Shown here in pieces: positions 11,201 to 26,200 of a DNA stretch of 64,000 bases. Both the position numbers and the translations under genes were made by a program. The stretch's first letter is position 1, and each line of letters starts with the position of its first letter. A model generated the notes under the pieces. It had not been told where the DNA came from, ran no database searches, and saw only the letters and a list, made by a program, of their open reading frames with translations. Source of the stretch: Istiophorus platypterus (lineage: Eukaryota > Chordata > Actinopteri > Istiophoriformes > Istiophoridae); the NCBI GenBank assembly GCA_016859345.1, contig CM029126.1, positions 2,784,501 to 2,848,500 of the forward strand, given 5' to 3'.

Positions 11201-14200
11201 ACTAGAGCCTAATGTTATGACCATGTGAAACTGCATGACACAACCTTTCTTGCTGCCGCTGACTGGCGAAACGTGGTGCCTTTAAATAGGAACGGTTGTG
11301 ATACTTTGGGGAAAACAATAAATACTCCCCAAAAAAAGCATCTGCCATCTGCACAAACGATTTGTACGGTATAATAGACAGTCAGGGGCTCTGTGGTTGT
11401 TGAAATTCAGCCAGGTATTGAGTTTCCTGGGTTATATACTGAATGTATGTACCTAGGCAACGAGGGAGCAAACAGAGACAAACAAAACCTTTGGGGCACA
11501 TGCATACAGTAGATGGGTTGTCCTTATTTATTTATTTTTTAAGAAGTCGTCAGCCTGATCACAACCACTAGGGCTTCAAATGAAATTCTCGTTACGTCCT
11601 TGCAGGTATGAACAAACATTTTGACTTGTATTCATTTCAGCCTGACAACAGTTTGGTTGCTCGGTTGGTTACTGCTGCTCAGCTCCACCATCCATCCTTT
11701 CCCATTTAGCATCCAGGAGCCTGACATCTTTCTGTTTGTGCAGTCAGTTGTATAATAGTTCCATTTCAACAATGTTTTCAGTGGGTTTTTTTTTTCTGTG
11801 TGATTTCACAATGGCAGATGGCTGACTCTTGGCTCAGGGTGGTGTGATCCCCCGGGTGATATTAGACCCGACAAATTACAAGTGTGATCTGCTAAGGCAA
11901 CAGGAATAACATCGTTACAACTAGCTGACCGCCTTCAGCTTTTAATTGGCCCTGTGTTGTCACGCTTTCTGACCTTCTTTTTTCTCCTATCAAGGTTTAT
12001 TTGGGGGGGTGGGTGGGTTTGTTTAGGGATAAGAGGCTGGGGTAGTATTTCCTTTCCCAAATTGAGGGCCTATGTCTGGATTAATGCTTCTGCGGCGAGC
12101 CTACGCAGACCCTTCACCATAGCCACCGCAATTGTCCTACACCGTCTAGAGCATTTATACGTCACTCTGCAATTACACCACCAAACCGCTAGTTGGTGGC
12201 GGGGTTTATTCGCCACCGTGTCGAGCTTCTTCGCCTCTGTTTTGCACGAGTTTGTCGGCCCGCTACAAAACGACGGCAACTGAAACCGAGCGGATCTCAA
12301 TGGAGTCGGAGTTGATGGGTTTTGAAGAGCAGTTTTAGTTTTCCCGAATTTAAAGCAACGCAGAAACGAAAGAAGCTGTCGGAGGAGACAGTATTTATGA
12401 TGGCGGCAAAGAAGGAGAAGCAAGAAATGCTTCGCTTCCAAGCCAACCAATCACAGCTCTTGCAGTCTACACCGCCACAACATGTAGTTACATTTTGTGG
12501 GTGGTGTTTGTCAGGCTACAGTGTAGGTTCGACAGAGAAGCATAAACTGGCCTTAGGGATAGATGGTGTCATATACTGTACACACTGTAAAGTCCTTTGA
12601 CCTTACAGTAACGATTTACACTTGGTTGTCCTGCCGTTGAGGCTCTAAGGTCGATGGATGAAGACTTGCTGACTCGATAGCCTTCACTCAAATGAGGCTC
12701 CTTTTATCGTAAAATCAATTCAGAAATCATTTTCCTTAGTTTTCCTCTTTGACGAAGTGAGTGATGTACAAATTGACAACACTAACACAAGTTCGTCCAC
12801 AAACTCAACATCCGTTCAAAAACCAGGAAAAGAAAAACCTAACTGAAAAAGAATTACATTTTAGGTCCTGTTCACGGTAGAGTAGCTATACGCTGCCTTA
12901 CAGCTACAAGTACTACGTGATTTAATAAAATCTGCTAACACATCTGTCTTGTGGAGCACTGGCTCTTTAAAGCATTGAGAGGTACTTTAGATAAAAGCAT
13001 TTACTCATTTGCATGTTATGACTGGAGAGTGATAATAAGAGACAGATCGCTTCTGGGAGCCCGGGACTCGAGAGCGTCGCTTCAGACACAGGGTTAATAT
13101 AAAGAGTCGACATGGCTCTGTTCCAAAATAAGAATAAAAGGTGAGACTTTTGAAACGGTGAGACCTCAATCAGGCAAAACTTTCTTCGGTCCTCGACTCT
13201 CCCCAGTTCCCTCATTTGTTGCAGCTTTGTGTGATGATTACCCTGTGCTTTGCAACTCGGCGGGGCGTCTTCGCGGGCATCGTCACTGCAGCATTTTATG
13301 ATTGCAAAAGTTTGTACCAAATTGAGTTCATTTAGAGTGGAGTCATCACAATCAGTGACTTCCCCTTGTGGCAGCCCGGACCTTCGCAAACTGGCGCTCC
13401 AACAAAAACAAAATTTATTTACTCCAATATACGTACCCAAAATTAAATTGAAATTTAAGTGATGTATAAACTTTAGTTTTTTATTATGATATACAATATC
13501 AGTAGATGTTCTATATCATTGTATGTTTTTGCCTTTGAAGACCATTACAAGAAATTGCTACCGACATGTGTGTTTCTAAAATGACAGTCAAGGTTAAGGT
13601 TTGATCAAGGTTTAGGCACCAAAAGGCACCACTAGTTAGGGCTAGTTTGGATGAGTATAACCACAACATTAAGTCCTTTAAGGTATCATTTCCCCAGCAT
13701 CTCGTTCCAGGTAATGTCAGGTTAACTGGCAACCGCGAAAAGTCTATTTTGTCAAGAACGTTACACAACGGCATCTTGCTTTGTCGATATTAACTCAAGA
13801 GGAACGCGTGATGTCCTTTTCTAGAACGATCCCCAGGAACCGACTTCCCCGGGTGGAGCCCCGGCAAGCGCACGTGCACTATCCCTCTTGCGTTCGTTAC
13901 CTGCAGGCAAGCTGATGGACCTCTGGGAGGGGTAGGGCGGTGAGATGTCAGAGGCCGCCGCTATCTGCCCGTTGCCCTGGACGTCAGTCAGCACAGTGTC
14001 ATTTACCTGCGGTGGGGAGGAGACATTTGAGCCTGGGGGAGGTCTAGCATTTTAAATCTGGTTTATCACAGGTCAATATAATTATGTTATACATGGTAGA
14101 GTTTTTCTACTACAAGGCCATATTCATTATTAAATGAAAACATCCTGCATGGCAATAAATAAGTCATCTAACCATTAGAAGAAGTAATTCAGCAAATAAG

Positions 14201-17200
14201 TGATTACTGATTGCAATCAATGTTGAGATTGTTCAATCTCGAGGTGAAGCAGCCAAACAATAGAAGTGGGATGTTTGCGGTGCCGCTGATGACTATGTAG
14301 CATCATTTAGAAGTTTTTCTCAAGAAACTCTTACCAGCATCCAGCACCTGGGGCTTCCAGCGTTTGTCCCACAAACAATGAACGTGTCGTTCACTTTCTG
14401 AATGACCGTGATGAAATTATCACACTCCAGCTGTGGGGGGGAGGGATAAAAAAGGAAGTACGAGTTAGACAAAAAAGATTGGGACAAAGGCGGATAATGA
14501 AGGAGGGAGCGGGAGGGAAAGGCTGAAAAACACACAGATTGGCAGAGGGATTAAAAGATGCAGAGAGAGAGAGAGATGCAGAGGCAAAAGAGGGTGAAGC
14601 AAAGGGTACGTGGAATCGTGATTAGAGAGAGAGAGGGAGAGAGACAGAGAGACAGCACAAAGGGAGAGACAAGACAAGAGAACGGCCGAGGGACCGAGGA
14701 AACAAACAGAGGAAGAGGGGAAGGTGTAACAGAGGGATGGGAAAACAAAGCAAGTGCACAACACTAAACAGATTACAGCAGGAAAAAAATGGATTGCTCA
14801 GAGAGAGAGGGAGAGGGAGGGGGGGGGGGATTTAACGAAAATTGGAGGCCATCCATGCTCCGTACGTTGTTGGCAGAGAGCACACAGGAGGCTTAGCCCT
14901 GCAGTACGGCACTGCACTACTCCATATGCATCACTTATTCATTAAGCACAGAAAATGAACTGCTCTCCCGAAGACGCCACTGAGCGGATCCTAAAAAAGA
15001 AATACCGAGTGCGGCCCCCAGGGGGTAAAAAAATAAATAAAAAGATCTGGTTTTTGGGTTGTGGCGCTGCTCGCGTTGAGAGGGCATCTCGGACAGAAAC
15101 GTGCTCAGCGCCTTGGTTTTTTAAAGGGAAAAACCTTGATGGGAAGCGATAGGTAGGAGAGAGTACATGGCTAAATCCAAGAAGCAGGGCCAGAGCTTGT
15201 GTAAGTGTGTGAAGGTGGATATGTAGGCGGACGGGTAGGCGGCTGGGTGGCTGAATATTTATGTCTCTTTTATTTTGTTTATGCAAGTTTGTATGTTGTT
15301 ACTTTGTATACTTCTGTTCCTTCGAGAGGTAGTTCGGGTTTTGGTTGCTGTCGCGAAGGCTAACCACACTTTCTCCAGGAGCTCTGGGAATAGAGTTAAG
15401 GTTAAGGCCCGGTTTTAAACCGGGGTCTAGCCGGTCTCCTCCGGTGGTTCCAGTAATGAGTCCGTTTCTTTTTTCTTTCATTGTGTTGTATTGTGTTGTG
15501 TTGTTCTGCTGCACTGCCTTTCAGGACGCTCCCGGCCTTGCTAGAGGACAATACTCATTAGATTTCCAAGCAAGTGTCCATAGGAATTACATCTATATTT
15601 AATGGGTCCAACATCTCACGATTTATTTCCAATTCCAACGTTCTTTGCCAAAGCGGTGTCTAATTAAGACGGGATTTACTGGGTGGCGGATGGGGCCCAA
15701 CCGACTCTCATGTAGGAAACCAGAATTTGTGTCCCATTCAAAGACCTGCAGGGGCCTTCTCCTTTTCATTAACTGGCAAAACAACGTTTTCCAAACTTTA
15801 ACAGTTGTTTTAGGTGGCTAACCCCAACCATACCCTGACCAGGACCTTACCATAGTTACCATGAACCAACAATCATAAAAGTGAGATTTTTAAACACTTT
15901 AGCATGGACGTAATATTACTTTCTCATTGAAGGGGCTTCGCAGAAGGCTCAATTATCAGCATTCTTGCCTGCCAACAGGGTTCGGAATACACAGGTGAAC
16001 ATCCATTGTCTTAAATTAATTAATATTGCACTTCACTAAAGATAGGAGACTAATCCAGCTCAAGACTCTTAATTCCACGCCCCCCAGTTTGTAATGAATT
16101 CCCCAAGTCCAAGTCGAAATTACTCGGGAGACCCCACTGGAGTACTTTTTACAAAGCTCCTCTAAAAGCTGCAGAGGACATTATACAGCTGTTTTCATGG
16201 GCTGTGTGGCACTCCTGACTACAGCGGTCGTGTAAAACAAGCGGACGGCCCTTTTTCAGCAAACTCATCCGTCGTTAATCGCCATCTGAAATACCCCTGC
16301 TGAGAGCTGAGGGTCATTCCGGTTGAGGACTTGCAAGTTTAAAGCAAGACCCGGGCACCGTTTGTCTCCCTGGTGCATCAGCTTCTCAAAACTTTTGTCT
16401 GCTCTGGACAGACTGACAGTGGACAGACAGTCGGTCACGCAAGATTGTGGCCTTGGAGATAATTGGAAACAAAGTCTGTCTATCAAATTAGATACGCTAC
16501 CTGCTGTTCACCTGCTGCCTCACTCCAGTGGTAATGTTTTGTCCACCAACCCTGTGGCTGTCTGACGCTGAAGGATGCCACCCCTTGTCCTTCACTTCCC
16601 TTGCAAGCCGCACTCGCCTTTATTGGGGAGGATTTACTGCATCGCTCGGAACATTTTCACTTCCCTACCATCTGCCAGACTCTGGAATCTTCGGCTTTGT
16701 TTTGTTTTGTTTTTTTTACAGAGAGGACACATCTCTCTTTGTTTTGTTACATAACTGCAGTTATGTGAAACCGTCAAAATCAGATAACAGGATTTCCAGC
16801 TGTTTGCCGTTACAGAAATCTTTTAATTTCTTTTTAAAGTTGTCCTCCCGCCCCTCTTAAACAAGCCGGCACATGAGCCGATTCCACAGACATTGGAGAA
16901 TTTGCACTTCAGAAGAGGAGTCCAGAGTGCAAAGTGAAACCATGCAGCAACGTTTCAACGATAGGGATTATGCGATGTATTTCGAGTTAAACGTTACATT
17001 TGGCAAGTAGATGAGTAAGAAATGAATTCACTCTTTCGCTGTTAAACAAATGCAGAGTCCGACCCCGTGTATAAATGGAAAATTAGTTTCAACGGTCTAG
17101 TTAATTTCCTGTAATTATACAGCTGTATCAGAGTTAATGTGGAAATTCTTCATCAACATAAAATGGTGAAATAAAAGGGTCTCTGTATTTAAAGTACAGC

Positions 17201-20200
17201 CTTTAGATAAATAGACGTCAGCGACTCTCTTTGCCAGGCTCAAGGTTTTTCGTCAAGAGGATTTCTCTATTTTCTTTGGCGATGCGGTGTATTAAGCGGC
17301 CCTTTATCTTCGCTTCCTCAGATTGTTCCTCGTCCTCTCAGCGTTCAGACTCTCGGCTGCAGCTTTCCCACGTTATTAGACCCACTCGAGGCTGAATATT
17401 GTGATAAAATCCCCGCCATCCTCTACGTCTCTCCATGGAATCTCATGGAGTTATTTCACCGAAATGATCAGCGCAGTCATTAAGAGCTCAGTCATCTGTA
17501 CATTAATTAGTTTGTTTGTTTTGAGGTGAAGCTGTCTCCTGTGTAATTTTATCTCCTCTGCATACATTAACATTTTTATGCACTATTTGCTATTATACTA
17601 TATACTATATTTATTTTAATGGTTTGATCTTTGAAATCCTGGGAAATAAAGGAACCTCATCTGAATAACTGCACTGAAACTGAACATTGTAGCACTAACC
17701 TCACTGTGGCGCAACTGCAGATGATGATGATGAGGATGCTGATGGTAATGAGATACAGGATGCTATTGATGATACACAAATGGAGGTGGGGGGATGCCGA
17801 CAGTGTGCTTGTGTTTCTACCTCGAGCGGCGCCGCCTTGGCCTTGCAGGTATCAATTGCAGTCTGATCAGATGCCGCCGGGATCTGCGGGAGGAAAGGGC
17901 CGTTTAGTCCGTGCCAAGTTCTTTTGTGCCGCTCGGTTATGGCATGAAAACAGCGGCTGATTCTGGGGCACAGTCCTCACAGAAAAAAGCCCCCACCCTG
18001 TCAGCCAACACTGCCCTGCCATTTTCACTGCATTCAATGAGCTATTGTGTCAACACATTTTTAAGTATTTCTTTTTTTTCACTCAACCTGCCTCCTGTCC
18101 CTTGCATTTATTTCAACCCCCCCCCCATGCATAGCATGAGAGAGCAATAGAAGCTCAACCATAATGAGGTAAATTAAATATTTTCCAATTCTTTCGAGGA
18201 GACTGCTGAGTGCTGTGCCCTTCACTCAAATGACTCTTGTTTTCTCCATTGCAAAGTAGATAATGGGCCCTTACTGACCCTTTAATGATAAAAATTCTAA
18301 CTATACCAATGATGCATCTTTTATTCTGAGAGGCCGACACCATGACTTGATATTTACTGATGTGGGTTTATATATATATATATATATAAAACTGTAATTT
18401 TTTGTTTTTTGACTGATATTTTTGTCCAAACAAAAAGCCACAGAAATAATTCAACCTGTCAAAAATAAAACAAAACAACACAGCATCAAACGTCAAATTA
18501 GTCCCTTAATGCCAATCACGTCACCAAATGCTGTTTATCCGCCTGTCATCATGTCTCCTCTGAGTAAAATCCAACACTAACTGAAAAACAGGGCATGAAG
18601 TCATATTTTTGGAGGAAACACCGGGTTTGCATCTGCTTCAATTTGTTAGGCCGGTGGGTGCTGACACCGTAGCCTATACACTGTGTAATCTTGAGGCTAT
18701 TTTGACATTTTTAGCTCAATGAATTATGTTTTCTCTCCGCAGAGAGAGAGAGAGAGAGAGGAATGAGTGAGTGGCTTTGTTAACGGATGCATGACCCAGC
18801 TTCTCTGGCCTTCGCTGGATATCAGCTGCTGAACTGGGCTCGGCCACCTCGTCTCCCTCTGCCCTCTCCGGCACAGTGTGTCGGCCTCACGGCAGGAGGG
18901 GAAAACTGTGTATCTGTTGTTGTCCGACACCGTCTGGCGAACAGCAACAGGGGGAAGGCCTATTTTAAAAAGTAATTAATTTTGTTTTTTAATTTAGTGC
19001 AAGATAGTAATTTGATCTTTGGTTTAAAACACAGCATATTATGTCTAATTTTATGGCAGATCCACTTGGGTTCTTCATTTCGAAGTAGCAGTTTAGTATT
19101 TGAATGTTTCAAAATTAAACAAGATAAGAAAACAGGACAATCAGAAAGAAAAACAACAATAACAATCTACGAAAGGAACTACATTAATAACTGATTGAAA
19201 AATGGTTGTTATCTCAGACAAAAAATTTACTAATCTCACCAGCCACATTTACGACGTGTTTAACAAAACTGGTGTGAAATTTTTGGGAAAATAATCTCCT
19301 TAGGTGAGAAGATCGACACCATTCTCAAAGTGGGAAGTATGTAGCTTAGTTTAGCCTAAGCTAAAAACGGGAAGCAGAGGAAAACAGCTAGCATGGTTCC
19401 CCAAGTCCAGCTAACTAATTAATACGTTGTCTCTCTAACTGAAATGTAAACACATGTTGTGGTTAGTTTTTTTTTTTTTTTTTGGGGGGGGTTATTCTGT
19501 AACTACCAGGGTCAATCAATCAGTGGTGAACTGGGTTTAGGGGTTAATGGTTGTTGGGGAATTGTTGGCGGTAGCTAGGCTAACTGTGCCCACCTCCTTC
19601 CACAACCTTTATGCTAAGCTAGGCTAATTGCTGGCCGGCTCTAGCTTCATATTTAACACTCAGATGAGCCCAGTACAACTACACCCCATTGAGGAGGGGG
19701 CTGAAGGGCTGAAGGGCTGAAGGGCTAAAGGGGAACATTGTGAACTTCTACCCCACCGAGCTCTACACCAGAGGCAAAAATCTTTTGGGGGCTTTCTAAA
19801 TAAGACGCATTGGTCTTGGCTCGAAGGCCCCGCACACCTACACAGGTGTTTTAGAGTTAGACTCCCAGGGCTATGCTTTGAATCACATGACCCAATGTAA
19901 CAGACTGACAAAGGAAGAGGTTTTCCCACCCGAGCAGCTACGACGGGAGAGCAAGGGAGATGTCGATCACACCAAGCCAAAACAGTCCAGAGAGGAGGCT
20001 TAATCAGGCAACGTGAGAGGACACATGTAGGTGGACTTCTTAATTAGGGTTACAGAGCCGTTAGGTCTCTGCTTCCATCAACCAGCATAGTGTTTATGTA
20101 CAAACAAGACTTCCAAACACCGGTTAGCCGCCTAAGTGGCTCTTGACGTTGACTAACTTAAAGACTTGGCAGAGTTTAGCTTGTGGACAGAGATCCTCAA

Positions 20201-23200
20201 TAACTTCTCTCTACATGGCAGCAACAGTCCCATTAAAAAGAAAAGACCCCGAGTGTCTGTGGCTGACAGATTCAGTGCCCAGAAACATCCCATTAAAACA
20301 CGCCGACAGAATCTGGCCAGTCTGGGAGTGAAGTGTACCTGCTGGTCGCGGACCCATCTGTCGGTGAACTTCAACACATAGATCATCGCCCGGCCGCCCA
20401 GGTACAGCGTGTCGCTCCCTTCCTGATGGTACATGCTGATGTAGTTCTCGGGTTTGCTGAAGTGGAACCTGGAGGGCTCTGTGGACCAGGATGAAATGTG
20501 TCAGGGGGGCGAGCTGCAGCACACTCTTGTTGTTTTTACTGCTAAAATGTATGTGAAAATGCTAATATGCCTGTTTGAAGTCATGCAATGAAAACATTCC
20601 CCGTGGTGATAAAGATTAATTAATTAACCAAACTCATATTTATTCTGAAAAAAACAATGCTAAAAGCTAAAACAGCATAATTACACTTGTGCTTATTGCT
20701 ACAACTAAATAATTAAGAGTGATGAGGAGGAGAGGGAAGCTGGAGGAGGAAGAGAGCAGCAATTGTCTAATCACAGTTAAAAAGCAATTTCCAAATGATG
20801 TGGAATCAATGAAATCAACACCTAAGGCAAAAAGAAAAGAAAAAAACAAGGTAGTGTGATAAAAAAAAGATTCATAAAGTGAAAGTTAAACACCAGAAAG
20901 GTCAGTGCATGAGAGCAAAATTGAGTTTCAGAGGGTTATTTTAAAAAGATGATCCAGATTTCGCCACCCTAAGCTCCTCAGGCAGGTCGAATCAAAGTCT
21001 GGAAGCCCTGATGGCAAAGAGCCAGACCCCTGGTTTTTTAATCTACATTTAATCTGCTGCCGGTATCTGAGCTGGATCGAGGAGTCCACGGCCACAGCCT
21101 GGCTTCGTGTAGCAAAACCCTCGGTCTGAAGCTTCTGCCCTTTGTGGTTTTCGATTAAACAGGGAGTCTTTCCGGGAGCCTGGCCTGGGTGTTCGAGGGA
21201 AAGGGCATTTGGTGGGTGCATAAATATCACGGAAATAATCATGTGGGCAAATCCCGTGACAGATGTTGGGCTGAATTATGCACCTGCAGAAGGTTGGAAA
21301 GTACATTTTTGGACGTCTGTCTGTCAGACTCACACTTAACCCGCGCTGCATCCGTGCCTGCCTTTAGAAACAGAATGAAATCCCTGCTCCTGTTTTTTAA
21401 AAAATGCAGCTACATGCAGACCAAGCACTTAAAGGTCCTGAAGAGTTTCCACAAAAAACTGCAACATCCAAAAATGAATATTATGTAATTATAAGAGTGG
21501 TTTATAAAACATCACCGCCAGCCGCTCTCTTCCATTTGGTCTCTGCTCCAGAAAGTACATTTGTCCATTAAATTTCACCTCGGAAAATTCCAGTCTGAGG
21601 AGTTTGATAGTTTGGAATCAAACCAGCCAGCTGTTTTTCTGACAATAGAGTAAATGAATAACAATGTGTAGAGTCTGATTAGCAGAAAATGTTGTAAACA
21701 GGGCCAAAAGTTACTTGCTCATCCTCTCCAGCTTAAAATTTTCCATTTAATTTTTAATAGATACTTAATGAGTAGAACATTGAAATTAATTTCCAAGCTA
21801 ATAATGAGTCAATGTTAAACAGATGCACTGATAATGACAAGGGCTGATTACGTGATCACAGTTACATGTTATTTGTAATGATTTTTCTCGACATCCCTGA
21901 AATAAAAAAGACATCCAGTCTGACAGCAAAGCCAGGATGAAGTGGTGATCGCTGACACGGGTTGCTAACCAACCAGCCACGTTTCTATGGAAACAGGGGC
22001 CCCTCTTATTGGCAGGAATCTAATTGATGAAGCTTATTCTTCACAAGGAGGCGAGGAATTTACAAGGAAGTCCAGTGTGGCTGATGGCTCGGGTAGGGAC
22101 ATGTATAGATAGATTCATTTCACTGTTTGGCAATTTTAAAAAAATAAAATAACATTCTGTAGCCGGCAGAGAAAACCAGGAGGCTTCTATGAATATTTGC
22201 TTTGGAAGTTAACATGTCAGATCTTCAAAGCCCAAGTAAAGCTCTGTTGATTCAGTCTGGCTTCGACAAGGGGAGATAAGGTTAATCTTCTGTTTGACAG
22301 ACCCATCATCAAGCTCAAAGAAAGTCCAAAACAAAAGCTGAATAATAAATAGTGGCTGGCGTTCGCTCGTACACGGCTCTACCAGCAGCTACCTATGCTA
22401 AAGTTTCTTCAGAAAGAGTTGCATGAAACTTTATTTTTGCAATTGGCTGTTTTGACCACAAAAGTTAAGCCTAGAATAACGCCGCGGGTGTCAAACAAAA
22501 TTGCGATCCCTTTTCGAAACATTTAAGTGATTTGATATTTTTGACGAGACTTTGCTACTTGAGACAAAGGGATTTATGGAGTTATTGGCCAATCTTTTAA
22601 CGAGTGGGTCCCCATTTTGTTGGTTCCCACAGGTGATACAACGCACATCGGCGAGGGGGGGCTACAGTATTCGACCAATCGAATGGCCGTAGTTGTGGAG
22701 AGTTTGCTGACTGTTGGTAGCTTTCAGTATAACGTCAGTGCAGACTGGTCTGTTATCTGGCTTAGACTACGGATTCTAAGGAGGCAAAAGCAGGCATCTC
22801 CTCTGACCTTGGTTACTACAGCAGCGCTTCGCACTTTTATCAGAAATGACTTTGCTTTGCCTAAATAACTTTAGATACAGTAGCTGCCCAGCGTATCAAG
22901 GGGAGAAGACAATGCGCCTTCCCGAAAGTTTTGCTGCAGTTTCGTCCGAGTCCTCAAGGCCCATTCTTGACCTGTGAAGAACACAATGGAAAATGGAATG
23001 GAATGGAAAACAGCACTAATCTGGCACCAATAGTCAGAGGAAGAAGACAGCTGCTAGCAAGTTGACATGGATGCTAACAGCACACGACGCGACACGGTGA
23101 GCAACAGTGAATGTGACACGCAAACTTGGTTTACGAGGAAACTCCAAAAGGCAATTTTAAGTGCCACCTGAGCTAAGCTCCCTCCCGACTTGCCCCTGAT

Positions 23201-26200
23201 TGGACATGTTTTACTGCCGGAGATGCTGCCCAAACTCTTTAAAGCGGGCAAAAGTGCAGGCAGTGGAACAGACTGTAAAGTCCTTTTAACGGCGTCTTAT
23301 TCCACATCTTTCTTTACATAAATTTCAAAGTGTGAGACTTATACAACACAAATGTCGCAGTCTGGCTGTAATTGTAACTACTAACATCTCTGTTGGTCTC
23401 CCTACGTGTGAACATGTTCTTCTTTTTCCTTAGATATTTAATCATCGCTGCTGGGTGAAAGCCTTGAATTTTCAAAAGGTCAGCTTTTCTGAAGCTAAGA
23501 AAACAGCCTTGTTTTGTTTTGGGTTTTTTTTAGCTTGTTTTTCACCCCCCCCCCAAAAAAAGAAAAGATTTCATTAAGCTCAAGGGTTGGAGAGTTATCT
23601 TACCCTCAAAGGACCATGTAATCCTTGAAAGTGGTTAGGATATTTAAAAGAAACAAATTCCTAATTGCACCAAGTAATGTGTTAATTAAAGGAGCATAAG
23701 ACAAAGATGCTATTGTGGGAATAGTTTCATTTTGTACATGGAAAAAAAAAACCTTTCTGGATGCTGGCAAAAAACACGCCAAAGTTAAGTCAGACAGTTT
23801 CCGATACAGAAGCTTTTAAGCTTTTCTGTTTGGCACCGACAAATAATTTGTGCTTTTTTTTTATTCACATAGAATTATTCACTGCATAGTTGTTTTTGTG
23901 GATCCATTATGAAGGTGACAAGAAAAATCTATCAGGCTTGTGGTTGCAGTTTTTTTTTTTTTTGCATCGGTGTGTTCAGGCCTAGAACTGAAGGGAAGGG
24001 GACTCAAACGAAGGCCGAACTTCGGCCAAATGCTCTGATGTTTAGGATGCAGCTGCAGATTTGAAATTAGCCATAAGGTGGGATGTTGTCTCTGTTTTTC
24101 AGTCATTCTCTCACTCTCTGTCTCGTTCTTTGCATTTGTCTCCAGGTCATTCCTCCTCTCTCTCTCTCTCTCTCATTCTGCCACTGTTTGTCTGTCTTCA
24201 CCTCTCTCTCCCTTTTGATGTCCCTGTCACTCTCAGCCAGACATTTCAGTAGAAGGTGTGTAAACATTACTGTGCAGTAAAGTAAGGTAGACTTTTCTTT
24301 TTTTTCCCCCCTCTCTCGCCATTTACCACCTAATCCAAATCCTATTCCTAGTGCAGCGAAAAGTACAAAACATCCCCAAACAGTTTTATCTCCTCTTCAT
24401 TCCTGAACAAACACACACACACACACACTTTAGTATTGCAGGTATACATCAATCAGACTTAACATTAAAACCGTTAACTGGTTATAATGTTGTGGCTGAA
24501 CGGTGTATATAAAATCATTGAAAATAAATATACACAGACTGGTGACAAATTAGAGGGAAGACTCAGATAAGTAAACAGGATGACGGTGCCCCTGTCCATG
24601 GAACACATAGGGTCCCTGAAGGGTTTGACGAGTATGAAAATGAAGTGACTCATATGCCGCGGCCTTCGCAGTCACCGGATCTCAACTAATTTTAACACCC
24701 ATGGGAGATTTTAGCCCGATGTGGTGGGCAGTGCTCTGCACCACCATCATTAAATCACCGAGTGTGTTATGGAGGATTGGTGTTTCATCCTTCTGGGAGG
24801 GTCCAGAGATTTAGAGAATCAATGCCAAGGCACATTGAAGCTGATATATATATATCATATATATTCAAGCTAATGGGAAAGCACAGATGTTGTGCTATGT
24901 CTGCTGGATGCTTAAATACACCACTGTTTGCCAACAATTAACCATATCAACTTAGGGTAATAACAAGTCAAATCTGTGTGTGATGTTGAGCTTGTTGTGG
25001 AGTTTTGCACCAGCGTGACCCAAAAACCTGTGTAGACTAACGCTGCTTCAATACTAATATTTTCATGTTTTTTATACTAATCATTACTATGTTATTTGCT
25101 TTGAAACCTTTTTCATGTCCAGGAAAAAAAATTATATTAGTTCACACTCACTGTCAAGTTTAATTGCAACTGGCTAAAGCTAAGGCAGTGTAATTTAACA
25201 GGTCTGGAAAGAAAAAACACTGAGGAGGCTGTGGTGTTCTGTTTTTGTTGGGACTGTTTTGAAGAGTTGTTGAAGCTTAGGCTGCAGTTTAACGTGCTGT
25301 TCAATTACACAGTGTTGTGTCAAGAGAGAATTTTTTTGTCTACTCAGTCTATATCAATAAAGAGTGGACTAAACTCGGTCTCAACGAAACCATCTATTGT
25401 AACCTTCGGGAGGTTAGAGTTGCTTGTGCTCGTACCTTCTTGGTTGTTTGTTTTGGATGAACCTATATATTTTGGTGACATCTTGCTACAACTGAGGCCG
25501 AATGCACTCACAGTAGAAGCCTCGGGCGTGAACGTCAGCTGAATGAGCGCAGCGTAACGCATCCGCTAGCCCCTTCGATAACCTCAGCCATCGCAGCATC
25601 TAACGTTAACCCGTAAACCCTTCGCATAAACCGGGTTTGAACCTAAACCCTAGCAGTCCCTTGAGGGTTTGGGAAAAAAACTGCAAAATTTGCCAAATCT
25701 GGTAGAAGAAAAAAAATCTGTGCAAAGTGAGGTCCTGTAACCATCTGAGGACCTGGGCGCTGTCAGTGGTGCTGAAACAGTGAAGCTCGGAGGAGAGGCT
25801 TTCTGATGGATGTCCTCTGACACCACCCCCCCCTGAAGAACACTGTGTGTGTGCCTGCGTCCTAACTACAGGCATTTATACCCCCCCAACCCCCAATTGC
25901 ATCACAACTACTTTGATTGATATGACGCGCACGTCCTGGGCCCTCATTTGTGCGTTTTGTACCGCGCTCATCCGTGCAGGGAGGGAGGGGTGGGATACAG
26001 ATGCAGATAACTTGACACACAGCCCCCAACCCCCGCCCCCACCACCACCCACCCGCCCATCTCAACCCACCCACCCACCCATCTCTATTGATTGCTGAAT
26101 ACATTAGAGGACAGTGTGAGGTGTAAAAAGGCGTGAGTGGAATAAATAACAAGGAGTCAGCTTGGAATTTTCCATTCATTGCGCCCCTCTCCTCCTTTAA

